Shown here: positions 53,333 through 62,349 of the stretch, piece by piece
Layout: each line of letters opens with the position of its first letter
Numbering within the stretch: position 1 is the stretch's first letter
Source of the DNA: Tissierella sp. MB52-C2
GTDB lineage: Bacteria; Bacillota; Clostridia; Tissierellales; Tissierellaceae
Direction of reading: 5' to 3'
Assembly (NCBI RefSeq): GCF_030931715.1
Contig: NZ_CP133261.1
Location: forward strand, 3,636,643-3,700,642
DNA length: 64,000 bases
Position numbers and translations under genes: made by a program
Notes under the pieces: model-generated
The model's database searches: none
What the model was told of the DNA's origin: nothing
The model's input: the letters and a program-made list of their open reading frames with translations, nothing else

Positions 53333-54283
53333 CTATTTATATAGTTGAATAATTTCAGTAGCTTTTGTTTTAATTTCATTAATTGCTTCAACGGGTTTTA
53401 TAATTCTTATATTCTTTCCATACGCAAAAGCAAATTCAATACCTTGCCAAATATCTTCAAAAACTATATCTAAGTAAATTTTATTGTCTCTTACAAGTTC
53501 TTTACTTATAGTGATAAATTTTCTTTCCTTTATATGATTTAAAATCCAAGGGTCAACAATAAAAGTAAACGTATATTTAGGAATTCGAGACTTATAATTG
53601 CTGACAGATGATTTCCAATGAGCTTCTAAGTTGAAATCACTTGGTCTATTGAAATGCTCGTCTGTAAAAAGGGCACTTTCTATGGAACTTACCCTATAGG
53701 TTTTAATTATTTCAGCATCTATTGCAATCAAATACCAGATGCCTCTTTTACATACCAATCCCAGTGGATTTAAGATTACTTCTTTTATCTCGTTTGTTTT
53801 TCTATATACTATCTTGATTATATTGCTGTTCCAGATGGCATTTTGTAATAAGGAAAGAATATTTTTATCTACAATAGCCGGGTTCTCATTCCAAGTATGC
53901 ATATCTATATAAATATAGTTTTGAATATTTTCAACTTCCTTAATTTGATTTGGAGCAGAACCCCCTAAAAGTTTAAGTATTGTAGAGTATTTAAGTTTTT
54001 CAAAACCTAAATCTTCTAAAATTTTGTCGCCAGTTGGAATAAATAAAGAGTAAATCTCATCATTATTTATTCCACTTAAAGAAGTTTTATAATCTCCTAA
54101 TAACTTTATTCCTCCATTTGTTCCTCGGTCAGCGAATATGGGTACCCCAGCACCACTCAGAGCTTCAATATCTCTATAAATAGTTCTGACAGAGACTTCT
54201 AACCTTTGAGCCAACTCACTAGCCGTTAGTTGTTTATGAATCTGCAATAACATTAATATAGAAATTAATCTATCTGCTTTCAT
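53333..54283 (-). CDS. YafY-type WYL-domain transcriptional regulator
   Basis: Start at 54283 (MKADRLISILMLLQ) with AAAGGAG ahead; the frame from 54307 is longer without a site. 316 residues: HTH_11 (LTASELAQRLEVSVRTIYRDIEALSGAGVPI) and a WYL domain (about 140-310, NPLGLVCKRGIWYLIA). Reads a ligand or nucleic-acid signal and controls transcription. The divergent reductase gene is the probable target. Confidence 0.92.
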   Translation of the reverse strand: MKADRLISILMLLQIHKQLTASELAQRLEVSVRTIYRDIEALSGAGVPIFADRGTNGGIKLLGDYKTSLSGINNDEIYSLFIPTGDKILEDLGFEKLKYSTILKLLGGSAPNQIKEVENIQNYIYIDMHTWNENPAIVDKNILSLLQNAIWNSNIIKIVYRKTNEIKEVILNPLGLVCKRGIWYLIAIDAEIIKTYRVSSIESALFTDEHFNRPSDFNLEAHWKSSVSNYKSRIPKYTFTFIVDPWILNHIKERKFITISKELVRDNKIYLDIVFEDIWQGIEFAFAYGKNIRIIKPVEAINEIKTKATEIIQLYK

Positions 54284-54400
54284 AATATCTCCTTTCCAAT
54301 ATGACATAGGATGTCAACTATTATAAGTTACAATGTATTTAATATCAAGTAATAGAAATTATATTAATATGGTATTAGTTAACTAAAAGGAGGTTCTATG

Positions 54401-54925
54401 ATGAGTAGAAAAATTATAATGAATTTGGCAATGAGTATTGATGGCTTTATTGCTGATGAAAATGGTGGCTTTGATTGGATTGTTGGTGATGGAAATAACA
54501 AACTCAATACTGAAAAACAATGGGATTATGATAAATTCTTAGATAGAATTGATACTGTTGTTATGGGGAAAAACTGCTATGACCAAAAATTTTACCAGGA
54601 GTTTAAAGAAAAAACTGTATTTGTGGCTACTTCTAAATCTCTGGATGATTATGAAAATATTAATTTTATTAACGGTGATATATGCAAAGTTATTCTTGAT
54701 GAAAAGAAAAAAGAGGGCAAAGATATTTTTTTATTTGGTGGTGGCATTCTTATAGATAGCTTTATCAAAGCAGACATAATTGATGAATTTATTATAGGTA
54801 TTATCCCAACTGTTTTGGGAAAAGGAAGACCATTGTTTCTGGGAAACAATCCTACTGTAAAATTGAAGCTAGAAGAATACTATATTGATAACGGAGTTAC
54901 AGTCCTATGTTATAAAAAACGTTAA
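54401..54925 (+). CDS. Dihydrofolate-reductase-family protein (RibD C-terminal type)
   Basis: 174 residues. Two adjacent ATGs (54398 and 54401) both follow AAAGGAGG; the second has better spacing. NADPH-fold with MNLAMSIDGFIADENGGFDW, DTVVMGKNCYD, FLFGGGILIDSFI and LGKGRPLF, the YyaP/YwjB layout. True substrate unknown. Divergent from the WYL regulator with 117 bases between starts. Confidence 0.9.
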   Translation: MSRKIIMNLAMSIDGFIADENGGFDWIVGDGNNKLNTEKQWDYDKFLDRIDTVVMGKNCYDQKFYQEFKEKTVFVATSKSLDDYENINFINGDICKVILDEKKKEGKDIFLFGGGILIDSFIKADIIDEFIIGIIPTVLGKGRPLFLGNNPTVKLKLEEYYIDNGVTVLCYKKR

Positions 54926-55115
54926 TTCTCGATTAAAAGCATTCAAAAGGAAATTTGATATAACATTTACTGTTTATGATTATCAAGCTTCCTTATTTTT
55001 ACTCAACTACTCCCTAAATACATATTTAAGAAGTAGTTATAAATTAGTTGAATTTATAGTCAGCTTAGTTTATAATGTAAGGAATTGATATACTAAGTAT
55101 AGGGAGTGGGTAGAG

Positions 55116-55181
55116 ATGAAAAAGAGAATCTTAAGATTTTTACCTTTCGGAATTGGATATTCTACTGCTATTTTTTTCTGA
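55116..55181 (+). CDS. 21-residue hydrophobic small ORF (tentative)
   Basis: MKKRILRFLPFGIGYSTAIF followed by F and stop; a basic start then a hydrophobic helix like a bare signal anchor. GGGAG lies about ten bases ahead and a strong hairpin begins at the stop. It could be a leader peptide, a small toxin or a truncated membrane protein. Confidence 0.35.
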   Translation: MKKRILRFLPFGIGYSTAIFF

Positions 55182-55230
55182 ATTAGCTTGAGAAAGAGAT
55201 AAGTTACCTAAAATTTTCTCAAGCTAATTA
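55181..55230 (+). terminator. Hairpin after the small ORF
   Basis: AATTAGCTTGAGAAA / TTTCTCAAGCTAATT with a 20-base loop; only A-rich sequence follows, so it may be a stable structure in the RidA leader instead of a terminator. Confidence 0.45.
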
Positions 55231-55267
55231 AAATAGTAGTTAATTTATATCGAAAGAAGGTAATTTA

Positions 55268-55681
55268 ATGAAAAATAATAAATCTAAAGATAATAATAGA
55301 ATAGAAAGAATAAATCCGTTGGGAGTTCCAGCGCCAGTTGGTAGGTATAGTCATATTACTAAAATACCAAGAGATTCTGAAATTTATGTTTTTTCAGGTC
55401 AAATAGGAGTAGATCTTGAAGGAAATGTTCCTTCAAATCTTAATGAGCAAGTAATCAATACTTTTTCTAATATATCCAACTTATTATCTAGTCAAGATCT
55501 AAATCCAGATAATGTTATAAAGGTAAATATTTGGGCTACTGAACAAATAGATTGGGATTTCTTTGATTCTAAGTGGGATGAACTTTTCGGTGATAATTCA
55601 CCGTCTATGACTATTGCATATATAAGTGAATTGGGATTGCCTGAATTAAAAATCGAAATAGAAATATGGGCTGCAAAGTAA
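55268..55681 (+). CDS. RidA-family protein
   Basis: 137 residues. YjgF/RidA fold with GQIGVDLEGNVPSNLNEQVI, NPDNVIKVNIWATEQIDW and ELGLPELKIEIEIWAAK. Canonical RidA has a catalytic Arg near the end (VARA); here that position reads ISELG, so imine deaminase activity is doubtful and it may belong to a related subgroup. GAAAGAAGG site ahead. Confidence 0.8.
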   Translation: MKNNKSKDNNRIERINPLGVPAPVGRYSHITKIPRDSEIYVFSGQIGVDLEGNVPSNLNEQVINTFSNISNLLSSQDLNPDNVIKVNIWATEQIDWDFFDSKWDELFGDNSPSMTIAYISELGLPELKIEIEIWAAK

Positions 55682-55781
55682 TTACTATACTTATTTTATT
55701 ATAAGAAAATAAGTAAACTAGGTTATTTGAATTAAGCAAAACTTATCTTTTTTATATAAATTTTAGGGCTTAAGTCAACAG

Positions 55782-55810
55782 AGAGCAATCTAAACACTAG
55801 ATTGCTCTTT
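55782..55810 (+). terminator. Terminator in the 55.7-56.0 kb gap
   Basis: AGAGCAATCTA / TAGATTGCTCT stem with TTT after. The 360-base gap around it otherwise holds only the promoter/operator below and no credible gene. Confidence 0.75.
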
Positions 55811-55976
55811 ATAATTTTTTTGATCCTGATAAAATCTTGAAAATACGACTATGTGTTAAATTTAGACTTAGAGCAGAGTTAATAGTACCTTAGACCTAAG
55901 TACTATTTTTAGTATCAGAGGTCGCAGGTAGAAGTTTATGTGTAAACTGATGATTTATAATATCAATAAATTATTA

Positions 55977-55997
55977 TTGACAAGTGCATGTGTGCAC
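55977..55997 (+). promoter_or_regulatory. -35 element with overlapping palindromic operator
   Basis: TTGACA at 55977-55982 followed by the palindrome GTGCATGTGTGCAC (55984-55997). No good -10 was identified. It precedes the broken flavodoxin/MBL locus. Confidence 0.4.
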
Positions 55998-56042
55998 ACA
56001 AAAGTATTTGTTCGCTAAATTAACTGAAAGGAAGGGATAAAT

Positions 56043-56220
56043 ATGAATATATTATCTGTTTTAGCAAGCCCTCGAAAGCAAGGCAACACGGCTATTTTGT
56101 TGAAAGAATATTTAAAAGGTGTAGGGACTTTATTATCTCCAGCTAAAATAGAAACAATTTATCTCCAATAAAAAAACATATAGTATTGTACAGGTTGCAA
56201 CACCTGCTAAAAAAGCAGTT
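56043..56220 (+). pseudogene. Decayed NADPH-dependent FMN reductase / flavodoxin-like gene
   Basis: With GAAAGGAAGGG ahead, it opens MNILSVLASPRKQGNTAILL (the flavin-phosphate loop S-P-R-K-x-G-N-T) and stops at 56169. The same frame then shows YCTGCNTC, the family's central Cys motif, between further stops. The C-terminal half is lost. A dead flavoprotein gene. Confidence 0.8.
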
Positions 56221-56234
56221 AAAGTTAATGTATA

Positions 56235-56510
56235 TTAGTAGATATAAAGGTCGAGGATGGAGAGAATTTTGATTGGGGTGGTGGCTGCGAGATAGTAGGC
56301 ACTCCTGGACATACGCCAGGACATATTTCTTTATATCTAAAGGAAGGCAATTCTATTATTACAGGAGATGCTGCAGTAATTGATGACAATAAACTCATTC
56401 TTGCAAATCCGCAGTTCACCCTAGATTTAGACATGGTTAAAGAATCGCTCAGAAGACTTATATCTATGGATGCAGATAATTATTATTGTTATCATGGGGG
56501 GGAAACTTAA
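56235..56510 (+). pseudogene. C-terminal piece of a metallo-beta-lactamase-fold hydrolase
   Basis: In the same frame as the preceding fragment: VEDGENFDWGGGCEIV, GTPGHTPGHISLY (zinc-binding His), ITGDAA (metal Asp) and YYCYHGGET to a stop at 56508. The N-terminal HxHxDH part is missing. A deletion probably joined this to the flavin gene remnant. Confidence 0.8.
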
Positions 56511-56562
56511 TAATCAAAGAAAATGAATATAACTATAGTAAGTATGAATAACATATAAAGGA

Positions 56563-56599
56563 AAAAGTAGTAGTTCTTATGCAGAACTACTACTTTTTT
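56563..56599 (+). terminator. Terminator after the MBL fragment
   Basis: AAAAAGTAGTAGTTCT / AGAACTACTACTTTTT stem with T run. Confidence 0.85.
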
Positions 56600-56714
56600 A
56601 AATAAAAATATGCAAATGTAGACAAATGAATAAAAAGTCTACTTATATATAGACAATAGGTTAAAAATGATATATAATTGATGTACAAATATATATTGAA
56701 GGATGTTGAGTAAA

Positions 56715-57485
56715 ATGAAAGGAAATAATAAGGAGTTATTTTGGGATGTAACTATTGAAGAGATGAAAAAAGGGTATGTTGAATTAGAGGAAAGTTATAA
56801 ATGTATAATTTGTCAGGAGGAATTTACAAAGGGGAGAATATATGAAGCAGATTCTATGCTTTATGATGCAAGAAAAGCCACTGAATTTCATATATTAGAA
56901 GAACATGGCTCTATTTTAGAATATCTATTAAAGATGAACCCATCATTTATAGGGGTATCAGAGGTTCAAAGAGAGGTATTAACATTAATGGCAACGGGAT
57001 TATCTGATAAGGAAATAGCCATGAAACTAGGGGTAGCACAGTCTACCATAAGAAATCATCGTTATAAATTACGTGAAAAAGAAAAGCAAACGCGATTATT
57101 TTTAGCAATGATGGAATTAATATCATTGAGCACAAATAAGAAGATAAACATATTAGATAAGGATACTCTATGTGATGCACATAAAACAGCAACTACCATA
57201 GATGATAGATATAATATCACTGATAAGGAAAGAGAAAAAACAATTAAAAATTATATGGACGAAAGTGGATCAATAAAAATATTTCCTGCTAAGGAAAAGA
57301 AGAAAATAATAGTTTTATCTGAAATAGTTAAGCATTTTTCTAAAGGAAAGAAATACTCTGAAAAAGAGATAAATAGAATTTTGCAAAGAATACATGAGGA
57401 CTATGCCACTATTCGAAGAGCCCTAATAGAATATGGGTTTATTGAGAGAACTAACGATTGCAGCAGTTATTGGGTAAAAGAATAA
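56715..57485 (+). CDS. LuxR-type HTH regulator with DUF2087 domain
   Basis: 256 residues from ATG 56715; an in-frame ATG at 56703 abuts the GAAGG site. An N-terminal domain has a zinc-knuckle-like CIICQEEF and a distal HILEEH; a LuxR HTH sits at about 90-130 (GLSDKEIAMKLGVAQSTIRN), and DUF2087 is at the C-terminus (about 175-256: ILSEIVKHF, YSEKEINRIL, DYATIRRALIEYG, ending SSYWVKE). A known clostridial/bacillar regulator family with unknown ligand. Confidence 0.85.
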   Translation: MKGNNKELFWDVTIEEMKKGYVELEESYKCIICQEEFTKGRIYEADSMLYDARKATEFHILEEHGSILEYLLKMNPSFIGVSEVQREVLTLMATGLSDKEIAMKLGVAQSTIRNHRYKLREKEKQTRLFLAMMELISLSTNKKINILDKDTLCDAHKTATTIDDRYNITDKEREKTIKNYMDESGSIKIFPAKEKKKIIVLSEIVKHFSKGKKYSEKEINRILQRIHEDYATIRRALIEYGFIERTNDCSSYWVKE

Positions 57486-57542
57486 CTTAGCAATTTTACT
57501 AGAAAGAAGAGCAAACTTCCATTATTTTGGGAGGTGATTTAT

Positions 57543-57944
57543 ATGGAGCAGATAAAAAGTTGTAGTGAAGAAAAGGCAGATTATATTCACAGACGCTTAC
57601 AGGAGTATAATAGTCGATACATTACGGATTATGAAGATTTATCTTATTGTATTGAAAATGAAAAGGGTAAATGCATTGCTGGAATTGTTGCGTCAAGAGA
57701 TATGGATTGTATTACAATAGACTATTTGTTTGTAGATGATGCATATCGAAAAAATGGATATGGGTCAAAATTATTAACCTATCTTGAAACACAGGCCATT
57801 CCTTTGGGTGCAAAAAGAATTATCTTAAATCCCTTTGGATTTCAAGCACCAGATTTTTATGATAAGAATGGTTATCAGTTATTTGGAAAAATAGAGCCAT
57901 CCTTTAGTGACTATGGACAATATTTTTTCAAAAAGGAGCTATAA
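57543..57944 (+). CDS. GNAT-family N-acetyltransferase
   Basis: ATG 57543 with GGGAGGTGA ahead. 133 residues with the acetyl-CoA loop VDDAYRKNGYGSKLL and the C-terminal ILNPFGFQAPDFYDKNGYQ pattern. Small-molecule acetyltransferase of unknown substrate. Confidence 0.9.
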   Translation: MEQIKSCSEEKADYIHRRLQEYNSRYITDYEDLSYCIENEKGKCIAGIVASRDMDCITIDYLFVDDAYRKNGYGSKLLTYLETQAIPLGAKRIILNPFGFQAPDFYDKNGYQLFGKIEPSFSDYGQYFFKKEL

Positions 57945-58072
57945 TAAAATGGTATTAGTATAACACTTCGCAAAGCCGTTAATTTTATATATGATATTTA
58001 TATTTGCCTTACCTAGAAATTATAGCGATTTACTTATCGATAAGACTATTTATATCCTAGGAGGTATAATTG

Positions 58073-58216
58073 ATGAATATAAGATATAATTTTGGTTTAG
58101 CCCAAGAAAAAGATATTGCAGGTATTTTACTTTTGATTAGAAAAACAATCTAATGGATGGATAGTTGTGGTATTGAGCAATGGAATAAGACAAATTACAT
58201 GGAATGCTATCCATAA
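58073..58216 (+). pseudogene. Truncated GNAT acetyltransferase with an internal stop
   Basis: AGGAGG and ATG 58073 open MNIRYNFGLAQEKDIAGILL; TAA at 58151 interrupts; the frame resumes WMDSCGIEQWNKTNYMECYP and stops at 58214. This is the start of a GNAT protein (E-x-D-I...L...I.WM...I.QW) with a nonsense change and a lost C-terminus. Confidence 0.7.
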
Positions 58217-58225
58217 ACAAAAAAG

Positions 58226-58253
58226 TCCAACCTTCAGTCAAGGGAAGGTTGGA
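58226..58253 (-). terminator. Terminator of the cyclase operon
   Basis: TCCAACCTTC / GAAGGTTGGA stem; on the minus strand it is followed by CTTTTTTG. Confidence 0.8.
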
Positions 58254-58274
58254 TATATAAATTATAGTCTCCTT

Positions 58275-58847
58275 TTATATTTCAGCAATTACCCTACAAG
58301 GCAATCCACTTATATTTTCTATATTAATTGGAAATGTATATACTTTAAAACTTTCATCTTTAGCCTCATTCAAAAGTAGTTTTAGATTATCAAGGTTTTC
58401 AATTATAAAGATTCCATTATCAGCACAGTACTGGTCTGTTTCAATATGAATATCAGGTTTTACAATACTAGCTGTATCTATTCCAATAAGACTAACTTTT
58501 TTAGAAATAAGATTATCTATTAAGTCCTTTGAAAGAACAGGGTAATCTGTAAAATACTTTTCCGTTCCATAAGGTTCTTCTTCAAGATAGCCAGTATAGA
58601 ATATGACAAAGTCATTTTCTTCTATTCTATTTAAATCTATATCTGTAGTGTCAATTTCTCTATCTCTAATATTTCTGACATCAAACAATTTACCATTTCG
58701 AATAGTATTTTCTAGAGAAAACTTTTTATTCATCACATCAAAATGTGTTCCGATATGTCCAATGATATCTCTCTTAGCTTTAAAAGATTTTTCTAAAAGA
58801 TCATTAAAGAGTTCTCTTTGAATACTTATACTTAAATCAATTTTCAT
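58275..58847 (-). CDS. Cyclase-family metal-dependent hydrolase (kynurenine-formamidase-like)
   Basis: 190 residues. Metal-binding HIGTHFDVM (HxGTHxD), TDIDLNRI...FVIFYTGYLEE, and LIGIDTASI. The fold covers KynB-type arylformamidases and small amide hydrolases. It overlaps the upstream MarR gene by 11 bases, so both form an operon, presumably relieved by the MarR ligand. Confidence 0.85.
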   Translation of the reverse strand: MKIDLSISIQRELFNDLLEKSFKAKRDIIGHIGTHFDVMNKKFSLENTIRNGKLFDVRNIRDREIDTTDIDLNRIEENDFVIFYTGYLEEEPYGTEKYFTDYPVLSKDLIDNLISKKVSLIGIDTASIVKPDIHIETDQYCADNGIFIIENLDNLKLLLNEAKDESFKVYTFPINIENISGLPCRVIAEI

Positions 58848-59307
58848 TTTTACTTATCTCCTCTATCTGTTCTTTAAAATAATTATTCATTTCTTTTAAA
58901 AAACTTATGATTATTTCTATTTCATTATCATTAAATTTTTTGAAGATATTAATATATTCGATCTCAGATATATCATGTAATTCTCTATGGGCATGATATA
59001 CCTCCCAGCCCCTATCTGTAAGTTCGAAGAAAATTTCCTTTTTATTATCAGGCTTTTTATATTGTTTTATAAGTCCTTCAGAAAGTAATTTCTTAGTTAT
59101 CTTGCTGATAGCACCTCTGGTCATATTTAATTCTTCTGATATCTTAGTAACATTGGTATCTTCTAGATTACCAATACAATCTATACAGTGCACTTGTGAT
59201 AGATTGTATTTCTTGAATATTCCACGGTTATGATCTGGAACACCCAAGTAATCTATATTCTCCGTTAAGTTTTTAAAATTTAATAATAATTGATCTAAAT
59301 TACTCAA
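58837..59307 (-). CDS. MarR-family regulator of the cyclase operon
   Basis: 156 residues with winged helix (NVTKISEELNMTRGAISKIT, SEGLIKQYKKPDNKKEIFFE wing) and long flanking dimer helices. An extended palindrome overlaps its own -10 box, indicating autorepression. It is translationally coupled to the hydrolase gene. Confidence 0.92.
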   Translation of the reverse strand: MSNLDQLLLNFKNLTENIDYLGVPDHNRGIFKKYNLSQVHCIDCIGNLEDTNVTKISEELNMTRGAISKITKKLLSEGLIKQYKKPDNKKEIFFELTDRGWEVYHAHRELHDISEIEYINIFKKFNDNEIEIIISFLKEMNNYFKEQIEEISKNEN

Positions 59308-59318
59308 GGTAGGACCTC

Positions 59319-59375
59319 CTTATATTGTTTCCTAGGATACAATATAAGGATATAATATTATTGTTTCCGTGTCAA
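59319..59375 (-). promoter_or_regulatory. Promoter and MarR operator of the cyclase operon
   Basis: Minus-strand -35 TTGACA (59370-59375) and -10 TATCCT (59347-59352), 17-base spacer. A near-perfect 30-base palindrome (59319-59348, arms CTTATATTGT / ACAATATAAG around CCTAGG) covers the -10 box and start point. Confidence 0.75.
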
Positions 59376-59417
59376 CTATAATTTGAAATTATTTTTAATA
59401 TAAGGAGATTTTTAAAA

Positions 59418-59665
59418 ATGAAATATACTTAAAAAATAGTGGGAATGCTTGAAAAATTAGAGGAAAATGGAATTGGGAAAGGACGATTCCAAAGATCATC
59501 TTAAGAATATAAATTTAAAGAAATACCTAAATACATTGAAAATACTATAGCGTATATAAGAAAGTTAGAATATATAGCTTGAAATTCTAATATAGTAATA
59601 TTATAGTAGAAGATAAAACTATAATTTTTAATGCCAATTTTCAAAAGGAGATACAACTATGGTAA
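59418..59665 (+). pseudogene. Degenerate coding stretch of unknown family
   Basis: After AAGGAG the frame reads MKYT, stop, KIVGMLEKLEENGIGKGRFQ, a second stop, then EYKFKEIPKYIENTIAYIRK to 59582; a second frame continues NIIVEDKTIIFNANFQKEIQ to a stop at 59663. The amino-acid texture is protein-like but broken by stops and a shift. The tail recalls the end of serine recombinases, without proof. Confidence 0.35.
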
Positions 59666-59750
59666 ATCCAATTTAAAAAATACTCCAAAATAATTGTCTT
59701 TAGGCCTTTTAATAGGTCTTTTTGTGATGCAAACTTTGGAGGTGTTTATA

Positions 59751-60941
59751 TTGGATTATAAGGTAAAGTCTAGTAATAGATTAAACATATATTTAATGTA
59801 TTTGATTGCATTTTTTCAGGGCTTTGTATTTTATGGGCCTGTGGCAACATTATATCGACAGAGTAGAGGAATTTCTATGTATCAGATTTTCTTGATAGAA
59901 TCAGTATTTTGGATACTAATGATAAGCCTTGAAATCCCTTGGGGATGGTTTGCTGATCGATATGGGTATAAAAAGACACTAGTGATTTCTAATATACTGT
60001 TTTTTGTATCAAAGATCGTTTTCTACAAGTCCTTTTCCTTTGAAATGTTTATTTTTGAAAGAATATTGTTAGCAATAGCAATATCAGGTTTATCAGGCTG
60101 TGACGTAGCCCTTTTATATGCTTCAATAGAAGAGGGGAAATCGCAAAAAGTATTTGGATTATACGATGCTTTAAATAGATGTGGTTATTTAATTGCTTCT
60201 TTAATATCAATAATAATTGTGAAATTTTCCATTGATAAGACAGCATCTTTAACTATCATTCCATATGGGATAGCTATGATACTAACTTTATTTATCAACG
60301 ATGTAGAGGTTGATATAAAAGAAAAGCCAAGCTTAATAGACAGCTTCAGAAACACCTTGAAAAACAAGCAAATGATAATTTTAATTATCTCTATTGCATT
60401 AGTCCGTGAGGTAGTCCAAGCAACCAGTGTATTCCTAAATCAGCTTCAATATATAAGAAGTGGGATAGATATAAGTCACTTTGGGATTTTGGCTGTAGCT
60501 ATACAAATCGTTAATTTAAGTTCTGCAAAATCTCATATTTTGAGCGACAAGTTTGGAAAAAATAATAGTATTGAAATGTTAATATTTTTTATAACAATTT
60601 GCTGTTTCTCTCTGATATTTACCCAAAATCAAATTTTGTCGGTGGTATCAATCATGATTGTCACTGGAAGTATGTCACTGGTGAACCCTATCATTTTAGA
60701 GATACAGAATAAAGCTATAGTTACAGGAGATAGGGCAACAGTTTTATCTATGCATGCAATGGTAGGAAATGTTGTTGCTGCTGTAGTAAATCCATTTATA
60801 GGAAAAGCTGCTGATACCTCTGTACAGGCTGCTTTTACCGTCTGCCTATTCATAGCAGTATGTGGATATGGGTTTTTCTTCATATATAAAAAAATGAGTT
60901 TGGCATCAGAGATAGAGGAGAAAATTAATCTATCTAATTAA
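59751..60941 (+). CDS. MFS-family drug/metabolite exporter
   Basis: TTG 59751 with TTGGAGGTG ahead gives MDYKVKSSNRLNIYLMYLIA, a normal MFS opening; the longer frame to 59694 lacks a site. 396 residues, about 12 helices, loop motif A as GWFADRYGYKKT, and VATLYRQSRG at helix 1-2. Exporter of the tetracycline/quinolone-efflux type; substrate unknown. A separate ATG at 59659 with an excellent AAGGAG leads to a five-codon ORF, so the original start region appears disturbed. Confidence 0.85.
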   Translation: MDYKVKSSNRLNIYLMYLIAFFQGFVFYGPVATLYRQSRGISMYQIFLIESVFWILMISLEIPWGWFADRYGYKKTLVISNILFFVSKIVFYKSFSFEMFIFERILLAIAISGLSGCDVALLYASIEEGKSQKVFGLYDALNRCGYLIASLISIIIVKFSIDKTASLTIIPYGIAMILTLFINDVEVDIKEKPSLIDSFRNTLKNKQMIILIISIALVREVVQATSVFLNQLQYIRSGIDISHFGILAVAIQIVNLSSAKSHILSDKFGKNNSIEMLIFFITICCFSLIFTQNQILSVVSIMIVTGSMSLVNPIILEIQNKAIVTGDRATVLSMHAMVGNVVAAVVNPFIGKAADTSVQAAFTVCLFIAVCGYGFFFIYKKMSLASEIEEKINLSN

Positions 60942-61348
60942 ACTTATAAGTATTTGTTGTGCTTATGAATATAAAAGGAGAGTGTAGTATTTAAGTAATA
61001 CTTGGCTAATCTAATAAGCAGTTAAAATATCTTTAGATATAGAAGAAGTTAGTTTGTTTCTATATACAATGATTAATCCATGAACTAAATTGTTTAAATG
61101 ATTTATTATAGCTTAATATGGCATAGTTCTTACTCCCGTGTTATTTATTTGTACGGTAACTTTTATTTAACATAGGCTAAGAATTTATGCCATATTCATT
61201 TTTGAAATCATATTTGTTAAGTTCTTGTAATCCTACATTCTAGACTAAGCATTCCTGAAGCTGGGCAAAACACTGGATGCGATGCTGTACAATGTTTTGT
61301 CCGAATTACCATTAAACTAAATGAATTTGACAATGCTATAAAATTAAA
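60942..61348. other. Gap of about 400 bases without a clear gene
   Basis: Only an open stretch on the plus strand (61220-61364) reading SIPEAGQNTGCDAVQCFVRI is protein-like; it has no start codon or ribosome site and overlaps the 3' end of the exonuclease gene. No terminator, promoter or RNA was recognised with confidence. Confidence 0.4.
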
Positions 61349-62098
61349 TCATTTTAAAAACTGATGTGTTTTCCCCATTTTATAAGCTAGTTTAATTATC
61401 TCCTGTTCTTCTTCAGTCATATCTCTTCCATACATTTTTCTGAATTGCTGAATAAGGCTATCATAATCTATCTGTTTTTTACGTTGTATTGGTCTAATTT
61501 TTATATATGATGGATCATAGAGTTTTGGTTGAATTGATGAGGTATATATCTTTTTAAATATTTCAGCAGTATAGTAGGCATCATAAAGTGCATTATGAAA
61601 GTTATACGTTATTGGAATATTAAGCATCTCTATGGCATTTTGGAGACCAAGTAACTTTTTTTCAGAAATATTCAGATGCTTGGAAGCATAAGGTTGGAGA
61701 TTAATAAACATTTTAGGCAAGGGGTTGGGATCTAATTTATAATAGTCGACACTCCTAAATAATTCTTTTATATCAGACATACCCCAAATACAAAATATGG
61801 ATTCTGTATTACCTATAAATTCAATGTAGGCATTATAAACTTCAAAAAATGGCTCTTGTATAAGAAGTTGCTCTGTAGTAATGCCTGTCAATTCTGTAAT
61901 AAATGAATTTACTTTGGAATAAATAGTTGGCTTTACATAACGGTTAAAAATTGCTATGGTATTAAAATCTAGATCCAGTTTTATTGCACCTATTTGGATA
62001 ATTTCAAAAGGATATTTAGATCTTTTTATGATAGTATTTTGTTCTTGGAAGGAAGAAAAATCTTGATTAAACTCTAAATCAAAAACAATATAATGCAT
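61349..62098 (-). CDS. DEDDh 3'-5' exonuclease (KapD-like)
   Basis: 249 residues. Exo motif I IVFDLEFNQDF (Asp, Glu), motif II with Asp in SDIKELFR, motif III FHNALYDAYYTAEIF (His, Asp). The layout matches the KapD/ERI1 group of RNase-T-like exonucleases. Processes single-stranded RNA or DNA ends. Monocistronic, GGGAGCTC ahead of ATG. Confidence 0.88.
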   Translation of the reverse strand: MHYIVFDLEFNQDFSSFQEQNTIIKRSKYPFEIIQIGAIKLDLDFNTIAIFNRYVKPTIYSKVNSFITELTGITTEQLLIQEPFFEVYNAYIEFIGNTESIFCIWGMSDIKELFRSVDYYKLDPNPLPKMFINLQPYASKHLNISEKKLLGLQNAIEMLNIPITYNFHNALYDAYYTAEIFKKIYTSSIQPKLYDPSYIKIRPIQRKKQIDYDSLIQQFRKMYGRDMTEEEQEIIKLAYKMGKTHQFLK

Positions 62099-62300
62099 AT
62101 AAGAGCTCCCTTAAATATATTTGGATTTATTTTTAACTGAATGTATTAAGATTATTCTAATGAAAAGGAAGTTCAATGCAATTCATTCAAATATAAACTG
62201 GGATTATACAAGTATATTTAATGTAGATTTGAGATGTTTATAGAAGAGAATAATATGAGAATAGCTTCCTCTACATTTAAATTTTAGGTATAAGGAAGTT

Positions 62301-62334
62301 AAAAGTAGACTTTAGATATCTAAAGTCTACTTTT
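62301..62334 (-). terminator. Terminator after the GSDH-type gene
   Basis: Perfect palindrome with arms AAAAGTAGACTTTAGAT and complement, with T-rich flanks on both sides. Confidence 0.8.
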
Positions 62335-62349
62335 AATTTTGTGTTTAAC

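Noticed and set aside
54885-55088. 67-codon frame overlapping the end of the reductase gene
   Set aside because: No ribosome site, overlaps a real gene by 41 bases, and its sequence shows no domain; probably chance.
58167-58379. 70-codon plus-strand frame across the cyclase terminator
   Set aside because: It runs through a GNAT relic, a terminator hairpin and the antisense of the cyclase gene.
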